From Gemella haemolysans (GTDB lineage: Bacteria > Bacillota > Bacilli > Staphylococcales > Gemellaceae), in the NCBI RefSeq assembly GCF_901873445.1, contig NZ_CABFLN010000006.1, positions 1 to 53,402 on the forward strand: 53,402 nt of DNA. Reading direction: 5' to 3'. The position numbers were made by a program, and so were the translations under genes. This document shows, piece by piece, positions 7,733 to 17,588 of the stretch; within the stretch, counting starts at the first letter, position 1; each line of letters opens with the position of its first letter. A model generated the notes under the pieces. The model saw only the letters and a program-made list of their open reading frames with translations, was not told where the DNA came from and made no database searches.

Positions 7733-8230
7733 CTATAGTTTCTTAAGCGCTTCTAGAGCATTGTTATAATTTGGCTCTTCACCGATTTCCTCTAACACCT
7801 CTTTATAACGAATAACTCCTTCTTCATCAAGAACAAATACAGCACGAGATAATAAACCTAATTCTTCAATTAAAAGACCGTTGTTATTTTCAAAATCACG
7901 GTATTTATAATCAGAAACTGTTATCGCATTATTAATTTCTTTATCCGCGCAAAATCTACCTAATGCGAATGGTAAATCTTTCGATACTGTGATTACTACT
8001 GTATCCGCTAGGTCTCCTACTGCTTTATTAAAGCTAATAGTTTGTAAAGCACATATTCCCGTATCTACTGATGGAAAAGTATTAACAATTACTTTTTTTC
8101 CTTTATAATCAGCTAGTTCAAATTCTGATAATGTTTTTGTAACAGCTCTAAAATTTGGAAATACTTCCCCTACATTTAATTTATCCTCAATAGTTACTGG
8201 AGTTCCTTTAAAGCTTATTGTTTTTTTCAT
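7733..8230 (-). CDS. tpx: Thiol peroxidase Tpx (atypical 2-Cys peroxiredoxin)
   Basis: A 165-residue peroxiredoxin reducing H2O2 and alkyl hydroperoxides with thioredoxin. The peroxidatic cysteine is C60 in PSVDTGICALQT and the resolving cysteine is C94 in ALGRFCADKE, matching the Tpx pair C61/C95 of E. coli. I place the start at the ATG at 8228-8230, which has GAGG eight bases upstream; a TTG two codons earlier is only 2 nt from that sequence and is unlikely. The gene leads directly into the ECF transporter genes. In streptococci a tpx homologue (psaD) follows psaA instead; here tpx and psa are 20 kb apart. Confidence 0.95.
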   Translation of the reverse strand: MKKTISFKGTPVTIEDKLNVGEVFPNFRAVTKTLSEFELADYKGKKVIVNTFPSVDTGICALQTISFNKAVGDLADTVVITVSKDLPFALGRFCADKEINNAITVSDYKYRDFENNNGLLIEELGLLSRAVFVLDEEGVIRYKEVLEEIGEEPNYNNALEALKKL

Positions 8231-8370
8231 AATCAATACCTCTTTTAAATTAAAAATTTGTTGATAAAACTATCTACCCTAATGATAACATATTTCAATT
8301 AGACTTAAAAGTTTTTTACATAATTTAATGTGATTTTAAGCGTTTTTTATGTAGTTTTGTTACAATTTTA

Positions 8371-8379
8371 TGATATAAT
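8371..8379 (+). promoter_or_regulatory. Extended -10 promoter of the coiled-coil membrane protein gene
   Basis: TGATATAAT is a full TGnTATAAT extended -10 (8371-8379). The -35 region at the right distance is poor (GTAGTT), as is common for extended -10 promoters. The ATG at 8412 lies about 26 nt past the expected start of transcription. Confidence 0.6.
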
Positions 8380-8411
8380 AGAATGGAATATTGCTTGAAA
8401 GGATTATTTTT

Positions 8412-10361
8412 ATGTCAAAAGAAGAAAAAGATATAGTAGGTAATAAAGATGCTACAGACACGACTGAAGAAAAAGATAACTCTACATCTTTTTTTGGTCG
8501 TATAAAAAAACAAGTTAAGACTCTTAATTTTAAAAACAACGAATCTACAAGTTCTGAAAATGGAGACTCTCATATTGATGAAACTACTTTAGAAAAAGAG
8601 CTCCGTAAAAAAGAAGAAGAAGTAAAACATCAGGAACAAGAATTAAAAAAACGCGCTCTTGAATTAGAAAAAGCTAGAAAACAATTTGAAGAGCAACAAC
8701 GTAAAATAGAAGAAGAGAAAAAGAAAAATGAGCTTGCTAGAGCTGAAAAAGAAAGATTAGAAAAAGAACGTCTTGCTCGTGAAAAGGAACTTGAACGTCA
8801 ACGTATTGAAAAAGAAAAAGCTGAAAAACTTGAACAAGAACGCCTTGAAAAAGAGCGTATCGCTCGTGAAAAAGAATTAGAGCGTCAGCGTATTGAAAAA
8901 GAAAAAGCTGAAAAACGCGAAAAAGAACGTCTTGAAAAAGAACGTATCGCTCGTGAAAAAGAACTTGAACGTCAACGCATTGAGAAAGAACAAGCTGAAA
9001 AAAGAAAACGAGAATACAGAAGAAAAGAAAAAGAATTCCAATTACTAGAAGATAGAAAGAAACTAGAATTATTACAAAAAGAAAATGAAATGAAAGAACA
9101 CGAAAACACACTTCTTTCATTACAAACTTCATTAATTTCTCTAGAAGATAAAATTGAAGAAAAGAAACTGACTGTTTCTACTCTAAAAAATAGAAAAGCT
9201 GATAAAGAAAAAATAACTCTTGAAGAAAAAAGGCTTAACAACTTAAATTCTCAAAGACAAATTGTTTTAAAGGATATTACATCTGAGAAAAAAGCAATTG
9301 AGAAGATTCAAAAAAATCTAGAAATAGAATATAAATTAGATGGTCTAAAAAAAGAAATACATAGTATAAAAAAAGAAGTTGTTAACGAAGATGAAACAGC
9401 CTTTAGAGTTAAATATATTGATAACAAATCAAAAAATATATTTATTGTTTCACTATTAAGCATCAAAGCTTTTATTTCTAAAAATATATTCAAAAACAAA
9501 ATTGAAAACTATGATAAAATAAGCAAAGTCTCAAAAAACATTAAAGTGAAAATTGCTACATCAATTATTTTAGCACTATTATTATCAATTTGTTTCTTAA
9601 TTACACTGAAATTTATATCTTCTGCAAAAGAACACTATGTAAGTTTTGGAGAAACTAATACTACATCTGTCGATACAACAGAAGAATTGAAGAAACAGAA
9701 AGAAGCTGAAGAAAAAGCTAAAATTCTGAAAGCTCAAGAACAAGCTGATGCTGCTCGTATCGATTCAGATGCGCAAGATGAAGAAATTACTGCAAAACTT
9801 GCAGGAACATTTACATCATATTCTTTTGATGTAGATCGTGAAGTAACAGTTAATAAGAAAATTCATGCATTCAAATCTGCTGGTTGGTCTGAGCCTGGCG
9901 ATGTAATCGAACCTGGAACTAAATTAACAGTCGATAAAATAATTTCGCCTGCTGGATATGTTATGTATCATATTTCTTCTGGAGACCATCAAGGTCAATA
10001 CATTACAGCTAATGAAAAATTTGTCTCTGTTGATAAGAAAAATGATCAACTTGAGAACTTTATTTCTCGTCCAGTAGCAATTAAATTCTTAACTACACAA
10101 AATATTTATTCTGATGAATCACTTAGTAGCGTTAGATCAACTTATGGTAATGGAGCACAGCTAAACATTAATGGTATAGGTATCTCTAAAAACAACAGAT
10201 TAGTTTATCATGTAACTGATGGAACATTTGTTCCTGTAAATCCTGTGCGTGTAACCGAAGTTAACAGAGAATCTCCTAAACCAAAGAATACCGAGAGTGA
10301 TAATAAAAATACTGCTAATACAACCAATTCACAAAATACTCAAAAAAGAACAACGAGATAA
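8412..10361 (+). CDS. Coiled-coil, single-span membrane protein with extracellular SH3-like C-terminus
   Basis: A 649-residue protein of unknown function. The start ATG at 8412 has AGGA eight bases upstream; an in-frame TTG at 8391 has none. Residues about 1-60 are polar; about 62-310 are one long charged coiled coil rich in Glu, Lys, Arg and Gln, including three 29-residue repeats (114-200) based on ERLEKERIAREKELERQRIE. A single hydrophobic segment (about 382-402, IILALLLSICFLITLKF) is preceded by a Lys-rich patch, giving an N-in, C-out topology. The external part has another short coiled coil and then two similar all-beta-looking units (about 465-540 and 550-620), each with a pattern like YHI/VxxG...F/V, resembling bacterial SH3-like or DUF5776/SLAP-type wall-binding units; that is a guess. 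Ser/Asn/Thr-rich tail. It could link a cytoplasmic assembly to the wall. Confidence 0.8.
   Translation: MSKEEKDIVGNKDATDTTEEKDNSTSFFGRIKKQVKTLNFKNNESTSSENGDSHIDETTLEKELRKKEEEVKHQEQELKKRALELEKARKQFEEQQRKIEEEKKKNELARAEKERLEKERLAREKELERQRIEKEKAEKLEQERLEKERIAREKELERQRIEKEKAEKREKERLEKERIAREKELERQRIEKEQAEKRKREYRRKEKEFQLLEDRKKLELLQKENEMKEHENTLLSLQTSLISLEDKIEEKKLTVSTLKNRKADKEKITLEEKRLNNLNSQRQIVLKDITSEKKAIEKIQKNLEIEYKLDGLKKEIHSIKKEVVNEDETAFRVKYIDNKSKNIFIVSLLSIKAFISKNIFKNKIENYDKISKVSKNIKVKIATSIILALLLSICFLITLKFISSAKEHYVSFGETNTTSVDTTEELKKQKEAEEKAKILKAQEQADAARIDSDAQDEEITAKLAGTFTSYSFDVDREVTVNKKIHAFKSAGWSEPGDVIEPGTKLTVDKIISPAGYVMYHISSGDHQGQYITANEKFVSVDKKNDQLENFISRPVAIKFLTTQNIYSDESLSSVRSTYGNGAQLNINGIGISKNNRLVYHVTDGTFVPVNPVRVTEVNRESPKPKNTESDNKNTANTTNSQNTQKRTTR
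8751..9011 (+). repeat. Three in-frame 87-bp tandem repeats in the coiled-coil gene
   Basis: Units at 8751-8837, 8838-8924 and 8925-9011 each encode 29 residues beginning ERLEKER and ending AEK plus three variable residues. The units differ at only a few bases. A 29-residue step is close to four heptads plus one, so the register shifts slightly at each unit. Copy-number change would stay in frame. Confidence 0.9.
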
Positions 10362-10370
10362 CAAACTAAA

Positions 10371-10402
10371 CTACCTTGGTACTTTATCAAGGTGGTTTTT
10401 TA
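10371..10402 (+). terminator. Terminator of the coiled-coil protein gene
   Basis: CTACCTTG and CAAGGTGG (with wobble) close a stem over a 9-nt loop, followed by TTTTTT. It starts 10 bp past the stop codon at 10361. Confidence 0.85.
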
Positions 10403-10403
10403 T

Positions 10404-10441
10404 AAAAGAAAAGAGAACATAGCTTTAAGCTACATTCTCTT
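10404..10441 (-). terminator. Terminator of metG
   Basis: On the minus strand AAGAGAA..TAGC and GCTA..TTCTCTT form an interrupted stem, followed by TTCTTTTATAAA. It starts 5 bp past the metG stop at 10447 and faces the terminator at 10371-10402. Confidence 0.8.
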
Positions 10442-10446
10442 ATTTA

Positions 10447-12474
<2,028 letters not shown>

Positions 12475-12493
12475 TTAGTTAATATACATTACT

Positions 12494-12502
12494 ATTGTAC
12501 CA
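12494..12502 (-). promoter_or_regulatory. Extended -10 promoter of metG
   Basis: On the minus strand TGGTACAAT forms TGn plus TACAAT (-10 at 12494-12499). The -35 at the expected distance is weak. The leader to the metG ATG is only about 40 nt, too short for a T-box. Confidence 0.6.
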
Positions 12503-12587
12503 TATATCGCGAGTTAATGCATATTTTTTTATCATTTTTTTCAAATTTCAAAATACTTTTATATAAAAAAGACATTACTCCTTAAGT

Positions 12588-12629
12588 GAAAAAAATCAAA
12601 AGCAAGATTCGTTACAAACCTTGCTTTTG
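12588..12629 (-). terminator. Terminator of pepT
   Basis: A perfect 10-bp stem (CAAAAGCAAG at 12597-12606 with CTTGCTTTTG at 12620-12629) over a 13-nt loop. On the minus strand it is followed by A and seven T. It lies 130 bp downstream of the pepT stop, leaving a long 3' untranslated region. Confidence 0.85.
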
Positions 12630-12758
12630 AGCTACTCTTCTATTAAGTTTCAAATTAATTCTTGAACTAATTTCCTCACAATGAACTTAATATTATTATA
12701 ATCGAGTATATATTATATAGTTTCATAAATTATCTTTGACACCACGGTGTTATTTTTT
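12630..12758. other. AT-rich 3' untranslated stretch of pepT
   Basis: Between the pepT stop and its strong terminator. A small hairpin ACACC/GGTGT with a 2-nt loop lies just after the stop (about 12738-12752). Nothing else is recognisable, and no ribosome binding site with an open frame is present. Confidence 0.4.
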
Positions 12759-13985
12759 CTACTTTTTTGCTAGTTTTGCTATCTCCACTATTGTATCAGC
12801 TGCTTTTTTCATATGTTCTAAACAACTGAATTCATATTGTCCATGGAAGTTTTCTCCACCAACAAAAATATTAGGCGTTGGTATTCCCATGTAAGAAATT
12901 TTAGAACCATCAGTTCCTCCACGTATTGGAATAATTAATGGTGTCACACCAACATTTTTTATAGCTTGTTCAGCTACATCAACGCAGCGTTTATCTTCTC
13001 TAATTATATCACCCATATTATAATATTGATCATATAATTCATACTCTACTACATTTCCATATTTTTCATTAATTTTAGCTGCAACTTCTTCTGCAAATTT
13101 TTTACGAGACAAGAATTTTTCTTTGTCATGATCACGAATTATATAAACCATTTCAGCTTCTTCTATTCTTGCTTGCATATTATGCAATAAATAGAATCCT
13201 TCATATCCTTCAGTATGTTCAGGAACTTCTTTTTCCGGGAATAATGAAGCTAATTCAGCAGCAATCATATTTGCATTTTTCATTTTACCTTTTGCTGTAC
13301 CAGGATGTACACTTACACCAGTAATTTTATATGTAATTTGAGCTGCATTGAAACTCTCGTATTGAAGTTCTCCAAGAACTCCACCATCCATAGTATAAGC
13401 ATAATCAGTAGCAAATCCCTTGGCATCAAAATGATCAGCTCCACGTCCAATTTCTTCATCAGGACCAAAAGCAATACGAATATCTCCATGTTCTATTTCA
13501 GGATGTTCACTTAAATATTTAATAGCTTCAACAATTTCCGTAATTCCAGCTTTATCATCAGCTCCTAGTAATGTTGTACCATCTGTAGTAATTAATGTAA
13601 GACCTTTATAATTGTTTAAATTAGGAAACTCTTCTTTAGTCATTACAATATTTAATTCTTTATTTAAAACTATATCTTCTCCATCATAATTTTCAATAAC
13701 TTGTGGATTTATTCCTTCTACATTAAAATCAGCTGTATCTACATGAGAAATAAAACCTATTTTGTCATAAGGCTTATCAGTGTTAGCTGGTAATGTCGCA
13801 GTTAAAAACCAATTTTCTTCATTTAAAACTATATCACTAAGATTTAGTTCTTCTAGTTGACCTTTCAACATACGTAAGAAATCTTTTTGCTCTGGAGTAG
13901 ACGGGATTGTTGTACTAGCCGCATTAGATCTAGATTTGAAATTAACATATCCTAAAAAACGTTCTAACATAGTTTCATATTTCAT
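12759..13985 (-). CDS. pepT: Peptidase T (tripeptide aminopeptidase)
   Basis: A 408-residue cytoplasmic zinc metallopeptidase of family M20B that removes N-terminal residues from tripeptides. Zinc ligands are recognisable: HVDTADF (H81, D83), TLLGADDKAG (about residue 142) and the catalytic PDEEIGRGAD (about 176), followed by the dimerisation domain with SVHPGTAKGKM. The late GGTDGS..GIPTPN stretch and the C-terminal metal-ligand region SCLEHM are present. The length is the family norm (about 410). The ATG at 13983-13985 is preceded by GAGGTGAAG. It has its own promoter (14015-14044) and a distant terminator. Confidence 0.96.
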   Translation of the reverse strand: MKYETMLERFLGYVNFKSRSNAASTTIPSTPEQKDFLRMLKGQLEELNLSDIVLNEENWFLTATLPANTDKPYDKIGFISHVDTADFNVEGINPQVIENYDGEDIVLNKELNIVMTKEEFPNLNNYKGLTLITTDGTTLLGADDKAGITEIVEAIKYLSEHPEIEHGDIRIAFGPDEEIGRGADHFDAKGFATDYAYTMDGGVLGELQYESFNAAQITYKITGVSVHPGTAKGKMKNANMIAAELASLFPEKEVPEHTEGYEGFYLLHNMQARIEEAEMVYIIRDHDKEKFLSRKKFAEEVAAKINEKYGNVVEYELYDQYYNMGDIIREDKRCVDVAEQAIKNVGVTPLIIPIRGGTDGSKISYMGIPTPNIFVGGENFHGQYEFSCLEHMKKAADTIVEIAKLAKK

Positions 13986-14014
13986 TATTCTTCACCTCAT
14001 TTGTATTTTCTTTT

Positions 14015-14044
14015 ATTATAATATACTTTTTAACAAAATGTAAA
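14015..14044 (-). promoter_or_regulatory. SigA-type promoter of pepT
   Basis: On the minus strand TTTACA (-35, 14039-14044) and TATAAT (-10, 14015-14020) are 18 bp apart. The leader to the ATG is about 25 nt. Confidence 0.65.
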
Positions 14045-14181
14045 GATTATAATCATATATCTTTTTTATAATATTATAAACAATCTTACTTAATAAATCT
14101 TTATATTTATGTTACAATTACATAAGTATTCTAATTTTATATTAGACATTAGTAAAATTAAATTTTAAGGAGATCTTTTTC

Positions 14182-14682
14182 ATGCAAGAAGTTATGAATT
14201 ATAAAGATACTAGGATTGAAAACTTCCATACTATTTATCCTAACCATATGAACAGACATGACACATTATTCGGCGGACAAACTCTATACTGGCTTGACGA
14301 TGTACAAGGTTTAGTAATACGTAGATATACACACCTACCCTTCTTTACAGCAAGTATTGATACATATCAATTTTTAGATGTTGTCCATAGACACGAAGCA
14401 TTAATTATTGATAGTTATATTTCTAGAGTTGGTACAAGAAGTGTAGAAATTTTTGCAGAACTAAGTGCATTTAATCATGAAACTCGACATACTCGTCTAG
14501 TTGGAATCTGTTTCTCAACATTCGCTATTAGTAGAGAAACTGTCCTTGAGAAACCTTTACCAAAAGTAGAATATACTGACGAAATTTCGAAATTTGTTAG
14601 TTCTTCATACGCAGATAGACAAAGCGGGAAATTATCAGCAAGACAATTTTGTAAAGAATACCTAAAATATTATAATAAATAG
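14182..14682 (+). CDS. Acyl-CoA thioesterase, hotdog fold (YkhA-like)
   Basis: A 166-residue single hotdog-domain protein of the cytosolic acyl-CoA hydrolase group, cleaving acyl-CoA to free acid and CoA. The N-terminal motif NHMNRHDTLFGGQTLYWLDD (about 20-39) is the family signature with the catalytic Asp region; TASIDTYQFLDVV and the strand IDSYISRVGTRSVEIFAE follow the hotdog pattern. The ATG at 14182 has AAGGAG upstream. It is transcribed opposite to pepT and ends at a bidirectional terminator shared with the phosphoglucomutase gene. The physiological substrate cannot be read from the sequence. Confidence 0.88.
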   Translation: MQEVMNYKDTRIENFHTIYPNHMNRHDTLFGGQTLYWLDDVQGLVIRRYTHLPFFTASIDTYQFLDVVHRHEALIIDSYISRVGTRSVEIFAELSAFNHETRHTRLVGICFSTFAISRETVLEKPLPKVEYTDEISKFVSSSYADRQSGKLSARQFCKEYLKYYNK

Positions 14683-14683
14683 C

Positions 14684-14721
14684 AAAAAAAGGAAGTGAGA
14701 TTTTTTCTCACTTCCTTTTTT
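14684..14721. terminator. Bidirectional terminator between thioesterase and phosphoglucomutase genes
   Basis: A perfect 10-bp stem GGAAGTGAGA / TCTCACTTCC (14691-14700 and 14706-14715) with seven A on the left and six T on the right, so it gives a U-tract on either strand. The genes on both sides converge on it. Confidence 0.9.
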
Positions 14722-14728
14722 CTTATTA

Positions 14729-16450
14729 TTAATCAATTGAGTAAAGTAATTCTAATACTTTTTCTTCAAATTTAACTAATTTTTCTTCTGCAACCTTCTT
14801 ATCTGCATCTTTAACATAGATATAAAGTTTTACTTTTGGTTCTGTTCCACTTGGACGTAAAGTATACCAAGATTCGTCTGAATAGCTGAATTTAACAGCA
14901 TCAGTTTTTTCAATTTCGATATCTTTTTCTTCACCAGTAGTTACAGTTTTTTCTTTTTGTACTAGATAGTCAGTAATAGCTACTACTTCACTTCCAGCAA
15001 TTTCACGAGCAAAGATTTCACGATATTTTTCCATCATACGTTTAATTCTTTGAGCACCTGCTGCGCCTTCTAAAACGATTGAGATAGTTTTATCTAAGTA
15101 GTACCCATATTTTTCATAGAATCCGTCAAGTACGTCAACTAATGTTTTACCTTGTGTTTTGTAGAATGCTGCAGCTTCTACTAATAACATGGCGATTGTT
15201 ACACCATCTTTATCACGTAAGAATGTACCAACGTTGTATCCGATACTTTCTTCATATCCCATTACATAGTTTTTCTCACCTGTAATATCCCATTCATTTG
15301 GTAATGCACAGATGTTTTTGAATCCAGTTAGAACGTCAATTACTTCTACTCCGTATTCTTTACAAAGTGGTTCAACCATTTTAGAAGTTACGATAGATTT
15401 AACTAATACTGGGTTTTCAGGAAGTTTATTTTGTTTAGCAAGATTTTCAATAACATATTGTACTAATACCGCTCCAGCTTGGTTACCATTTAGAGAAACT
15501 ACTTCACCATTGTGAATTACTTCTACAGCAAGACGGTCACAGTCAGGGTCAGTCGCGATGATTACATCAGCATTAACTTCTTTAGCTAATCTTTCACCAT
15601 ATTCAAATGCTGCAGTATCTTCTGGGTTTGGATATTCAATTGTTGGGAAAGTTCCATCTGGATCTTTTTGTTCTTCAACAACATGAACATTTTTGAATCC
15701 ACGACGAGCAAGAACTGTTGTTACAGCTTTGTACCCCGCTCCATTTAATGGAGTATAAACTACAGAAATGTCTTTATCAATATTTCCATCATTAATTGCA
15801 CAATTTAAAGATTCTCTATAGAATTCTTCATCAATTTCTTGACCAATGTAAACTAGTAATCCTTTTTCTTGAGCTTCTTCTTCTGTTAAAGTAACATAGT
15901 TGTCAAAGATATCCATTGAGTTAATGTATTCTAAAACTTTATCACTTATGTCAGATTTAATTTGAGATCCTTCTTGCCAGTATACTTTATATCCATTATA
16001 TTCTTTAGGATTATGACTTGCAGTGATATTGATACCACTAGCTGTTCCTAAGTAACGAACTGCAAATGATAATTCTGGAGTCGGACGTAAATCTTCGAAT
16101 AAGTATGCTTTAACTCCGTTGCTAGCCATTACTAATGCTGCTAACTTAGCAAATTCTTTTGAGAAAAGACGTGGATCGTGCGCAATAGCAATACCTTTTT
16201 CTTGTAATCCATTATCGATAATAGTTTGTGCTAACGCTTTTGTAGCACGAGCGATAATAAATCTATTCATTCTATTTGAACCCATACCTACTTTACCACG
16301 TAATCCCGCAGTTCCAAATTCTAATTCTTTATAAAATCTATCTTCTTTTTCAACTTCATCATCAGCTACGTTTTTTAATTGAAGTTTTTCTTCTTCTGTT
16401 AAAGCTGAACTGTTTAACCATTTTTCATATAATTCTTGATAGTTACTCAT
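14729..16450 (-). CDS. pgcA: Phosphoglucomutase (phospho-sugar mutase, PgcA type)
   Basis: A 573-residue alpha-D-phosphohexomutase interconverting glucose 6-phosphate and glucose 1-phosphate, the latter feeding UDP-glucose and wall or lipid glycosylation. The active-site serine lies in TASHNPKEYNG (about residue 144), the Mg2+ loop is DPDCDRLAVE (about 305), the sugar-specificity loop is GYEESIGYNVG, and the phosphate-binding RPSGTEPKVK is near the C-terminus. The length matches Bacillus PgcA (about 580) rather than the shorter GlmM. It starts 37 bp after deoD with no terminator between and a clear AGAGG site, so the two are likely cotranscribed; both could act on the products of nucleoside phosphorolysis (sugar 1-phosphates). 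Confidence 0.93.
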   Translation of the reverse strand: MSNYQELYEKWLNSSALTEEEKLQLKNVADDEVEKEDRFYKELEFGTAGLRGKVGMGSNRMNRFIIARATKALAQTIIDNGLQEKGIAIAHDPRLFSKEFAKLAALVMASNGVKAYLFEDLRPTPELSFAVRYLGTASGINITASHNPKEYNGYKVYWQEGSQIKSDISDKVLEYINSMDIFDNYVTLTEEEAQEKGLLVYIGQEIDEEFYRESLNCAINDGNIDKDISVVYTPLNGAGYKAVTTVLARRGFKNVHVVEEQKDPDGTFPTIEYPNPEDTAAFEYGERLAKEVNADVIIATDPDCDRLAVEVIHNGEVVSLNGNQAGAVLVQYVIENLAKQNKLPENPVLVKSIVTSKMVEPLCKEYGVEVIDVLTGFKNICALPNEWDITGEKNYVMGYEESIGYNVGTFLRDKDGVTIAMLLVEAAAFYKTQGKTLVDVLDGFYEKYGYYLDKTISIVLEGAAGAQRIKRMMEKYREIFAREIAGSEVVAITDYLVQKEKTVTTGEEKDIEIEKTDAVKFSYSDESWYTLRPSGTEPKVKLYIYVKDADKKVAEEKLVKFEEKVLELLYSID

Positions 16451-16487
16451 ATAATATTACCTCTAAATTATCTCTTAAATTTTAATT

Positions 16488-17198
16488 TTATGCTAGACCT
16501 AAAGCAATTTCCATCATTTTAGTAAATGCTGTTTGTCTTTCTTCAGGAGTAGTTTCTTCTCCTGTTACTAAAGAGTCACTTACTGTTAAAATTGTTAAAG
16601 CATTAACTCCTGCTGCAGTAGCGTTAGCATATAATGCAGTACTTTCCATCTCAACAGCTAAAACTCCCATTTTAATCCAGTTTTCCATAGCTTTTTCGTC
16701 AGCATTATAGAAAATTTCACTACATAAGATATTTCCTACGTGAACAGCCTGCCCCATTTCTTGAGCTTTATTATACGCTTTTAATAATAAATCGAATGAC
16801 GCTGTTAAGCTATAGTTTCCTGGGATGTTGTATTGGTGCATGTAATTTGAATTTGTAGAAGATCCCATACCTAAAATTACATCATATAATTTCACTTCTG
16901 GTTGCAATGCTCCACAAGTTCCAATTCTAATTAAGTTTTTCACTCCAAATGTATGAATTAATTCATAAGAATAAATACCGATACTAGCTGGTCCCATACC
17001 AGTTCCCATTACAGAAATCTTTTTACCTTTGTATGTTCCAGTATATCCTAGCATACCACGCACTTCATTAAAACAAACGGCATCTTCTAAGAAAGTTTCA
17101 GCAATAAATTTCGCTCTTAAAGGATCTCCTGGTAAAAGAATCGTTTCTGCGATCTCTACTCCATTTGGTTTAATATGCGGTGTTTGTTTATGTGACAT
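16488..17198 (-). CDS. deoD: Purine nucleoside phosphorylase, DeoD type
   Basis: A 236-residue trimer-of-dimers type phosphorylase that splits purine (deoxy)nucleosides to base and (deoxy)ribose 1-phosphate. Phosphate-binding G20 region LPGDPLRAK (about 22-30), the R-containing RIGTCGAL, the ribose-binding VEMES (about 180) and the catalytic Asp in [10 protein letters not shown] are all present. The length is that of E. coli or Bacillus DeoD (about 235). The ATG at 17196-17198 is preceded by GGGGGA. A good promoter is at 17233-17261. It is followed at 37 bp by pgcA. Confidence 0.96.
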   Translation of the reverse strand: MSHKQTPHIKPNGVEIAETILLPGDPLRAKFIAETFLEDAVCFNEVRGMLGYTGTYKGKKISVMGTGMGPASIGIYSYELIHTFGVKNLIRIGTCGALQPEVKLYDVILGMGSSTNSNYMHQYNIPGNYSLTASFDLLLKAYNKAQEMGQAVHVGNILCSEIFYNADEKAMENWIKMGVLAVEMESTALYANATAAGVNALTILTVSDSLVTGEETTPEERQTAFTKMMEIALGLA

Positions 17199-17232
17199 CA
17201 GTTAGTCCCCCTGTAAATATATTAATAACTTT

Positions 17233-17261
17233 ATTATACCTTTTTTTTTTATCTTAAACAA
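17233..17261 (-). promoter_or_regulatory. SigA-type promoter of deoD-pgcA
   Basis: On the minus strand TTGTTT (-35, 17256-17261), a 17-bp spacer containing a run of ten A, and TATAAT (-10, 17233-17238). The A-run in the spacer is a possible slippage tract. Confidence 0.75.
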
Positions 17262-17588
17262 GCTATATTAGAAAAATAATTGTCTATATTTTTCATTAAA
17301 TATTCAGAAAACAATAAGTTTTCCACAATGCTTTCATCAGAATTTTCATTCATAAACTCTATACAACATATATTCTAATCCTCAAGAAAAATAAAATTAT
17401 ATTTATTCTTTTTGAAAAATAATTAACACATAATTTCATCGTTTATTTAAGAATACATAATGCTATTTTATTATATACAACAATTTTTATTGAAAAATAA
17501 TTAGATAAAAATTGAATATTAATAGTAATTTAATCAATTTTGTTATATAATTAATGTTATAAAAAATAAATTAGAAAGAGGTTTTTTT
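17262..17588. other. AT-rich region upstream of the mnh operon
   Basis: About 330 bp with no gene. The mnhA promoter should be here: TATAAT at 17546-17551 is a good -10, but the -35 is poor. TTGAAAAATAATTA occurs twice (about 17410 and 17491), with a weaker GAAAAATAATT at about 17271. GAAAGAGG supplies the mnhA ribosome binding site. No riboswitch-like structure is recognised. Confidence 0.45.

Noticed and set aside
8391..8411. Earlier TTG start for the coiled-coil protein
   Set aside because: The AGGA sequence sits between this TTG and the ATG at 8412 and is correctly spaced only for the latter.
8737..9132. A 131-codon minus-strand frame opposite the coiled-coil repeats
   Set aside because: It arises because the repeat lacks stop codons in the complementary frame; composition is Phe/Leu/Val-rich nonsense without a start signal.
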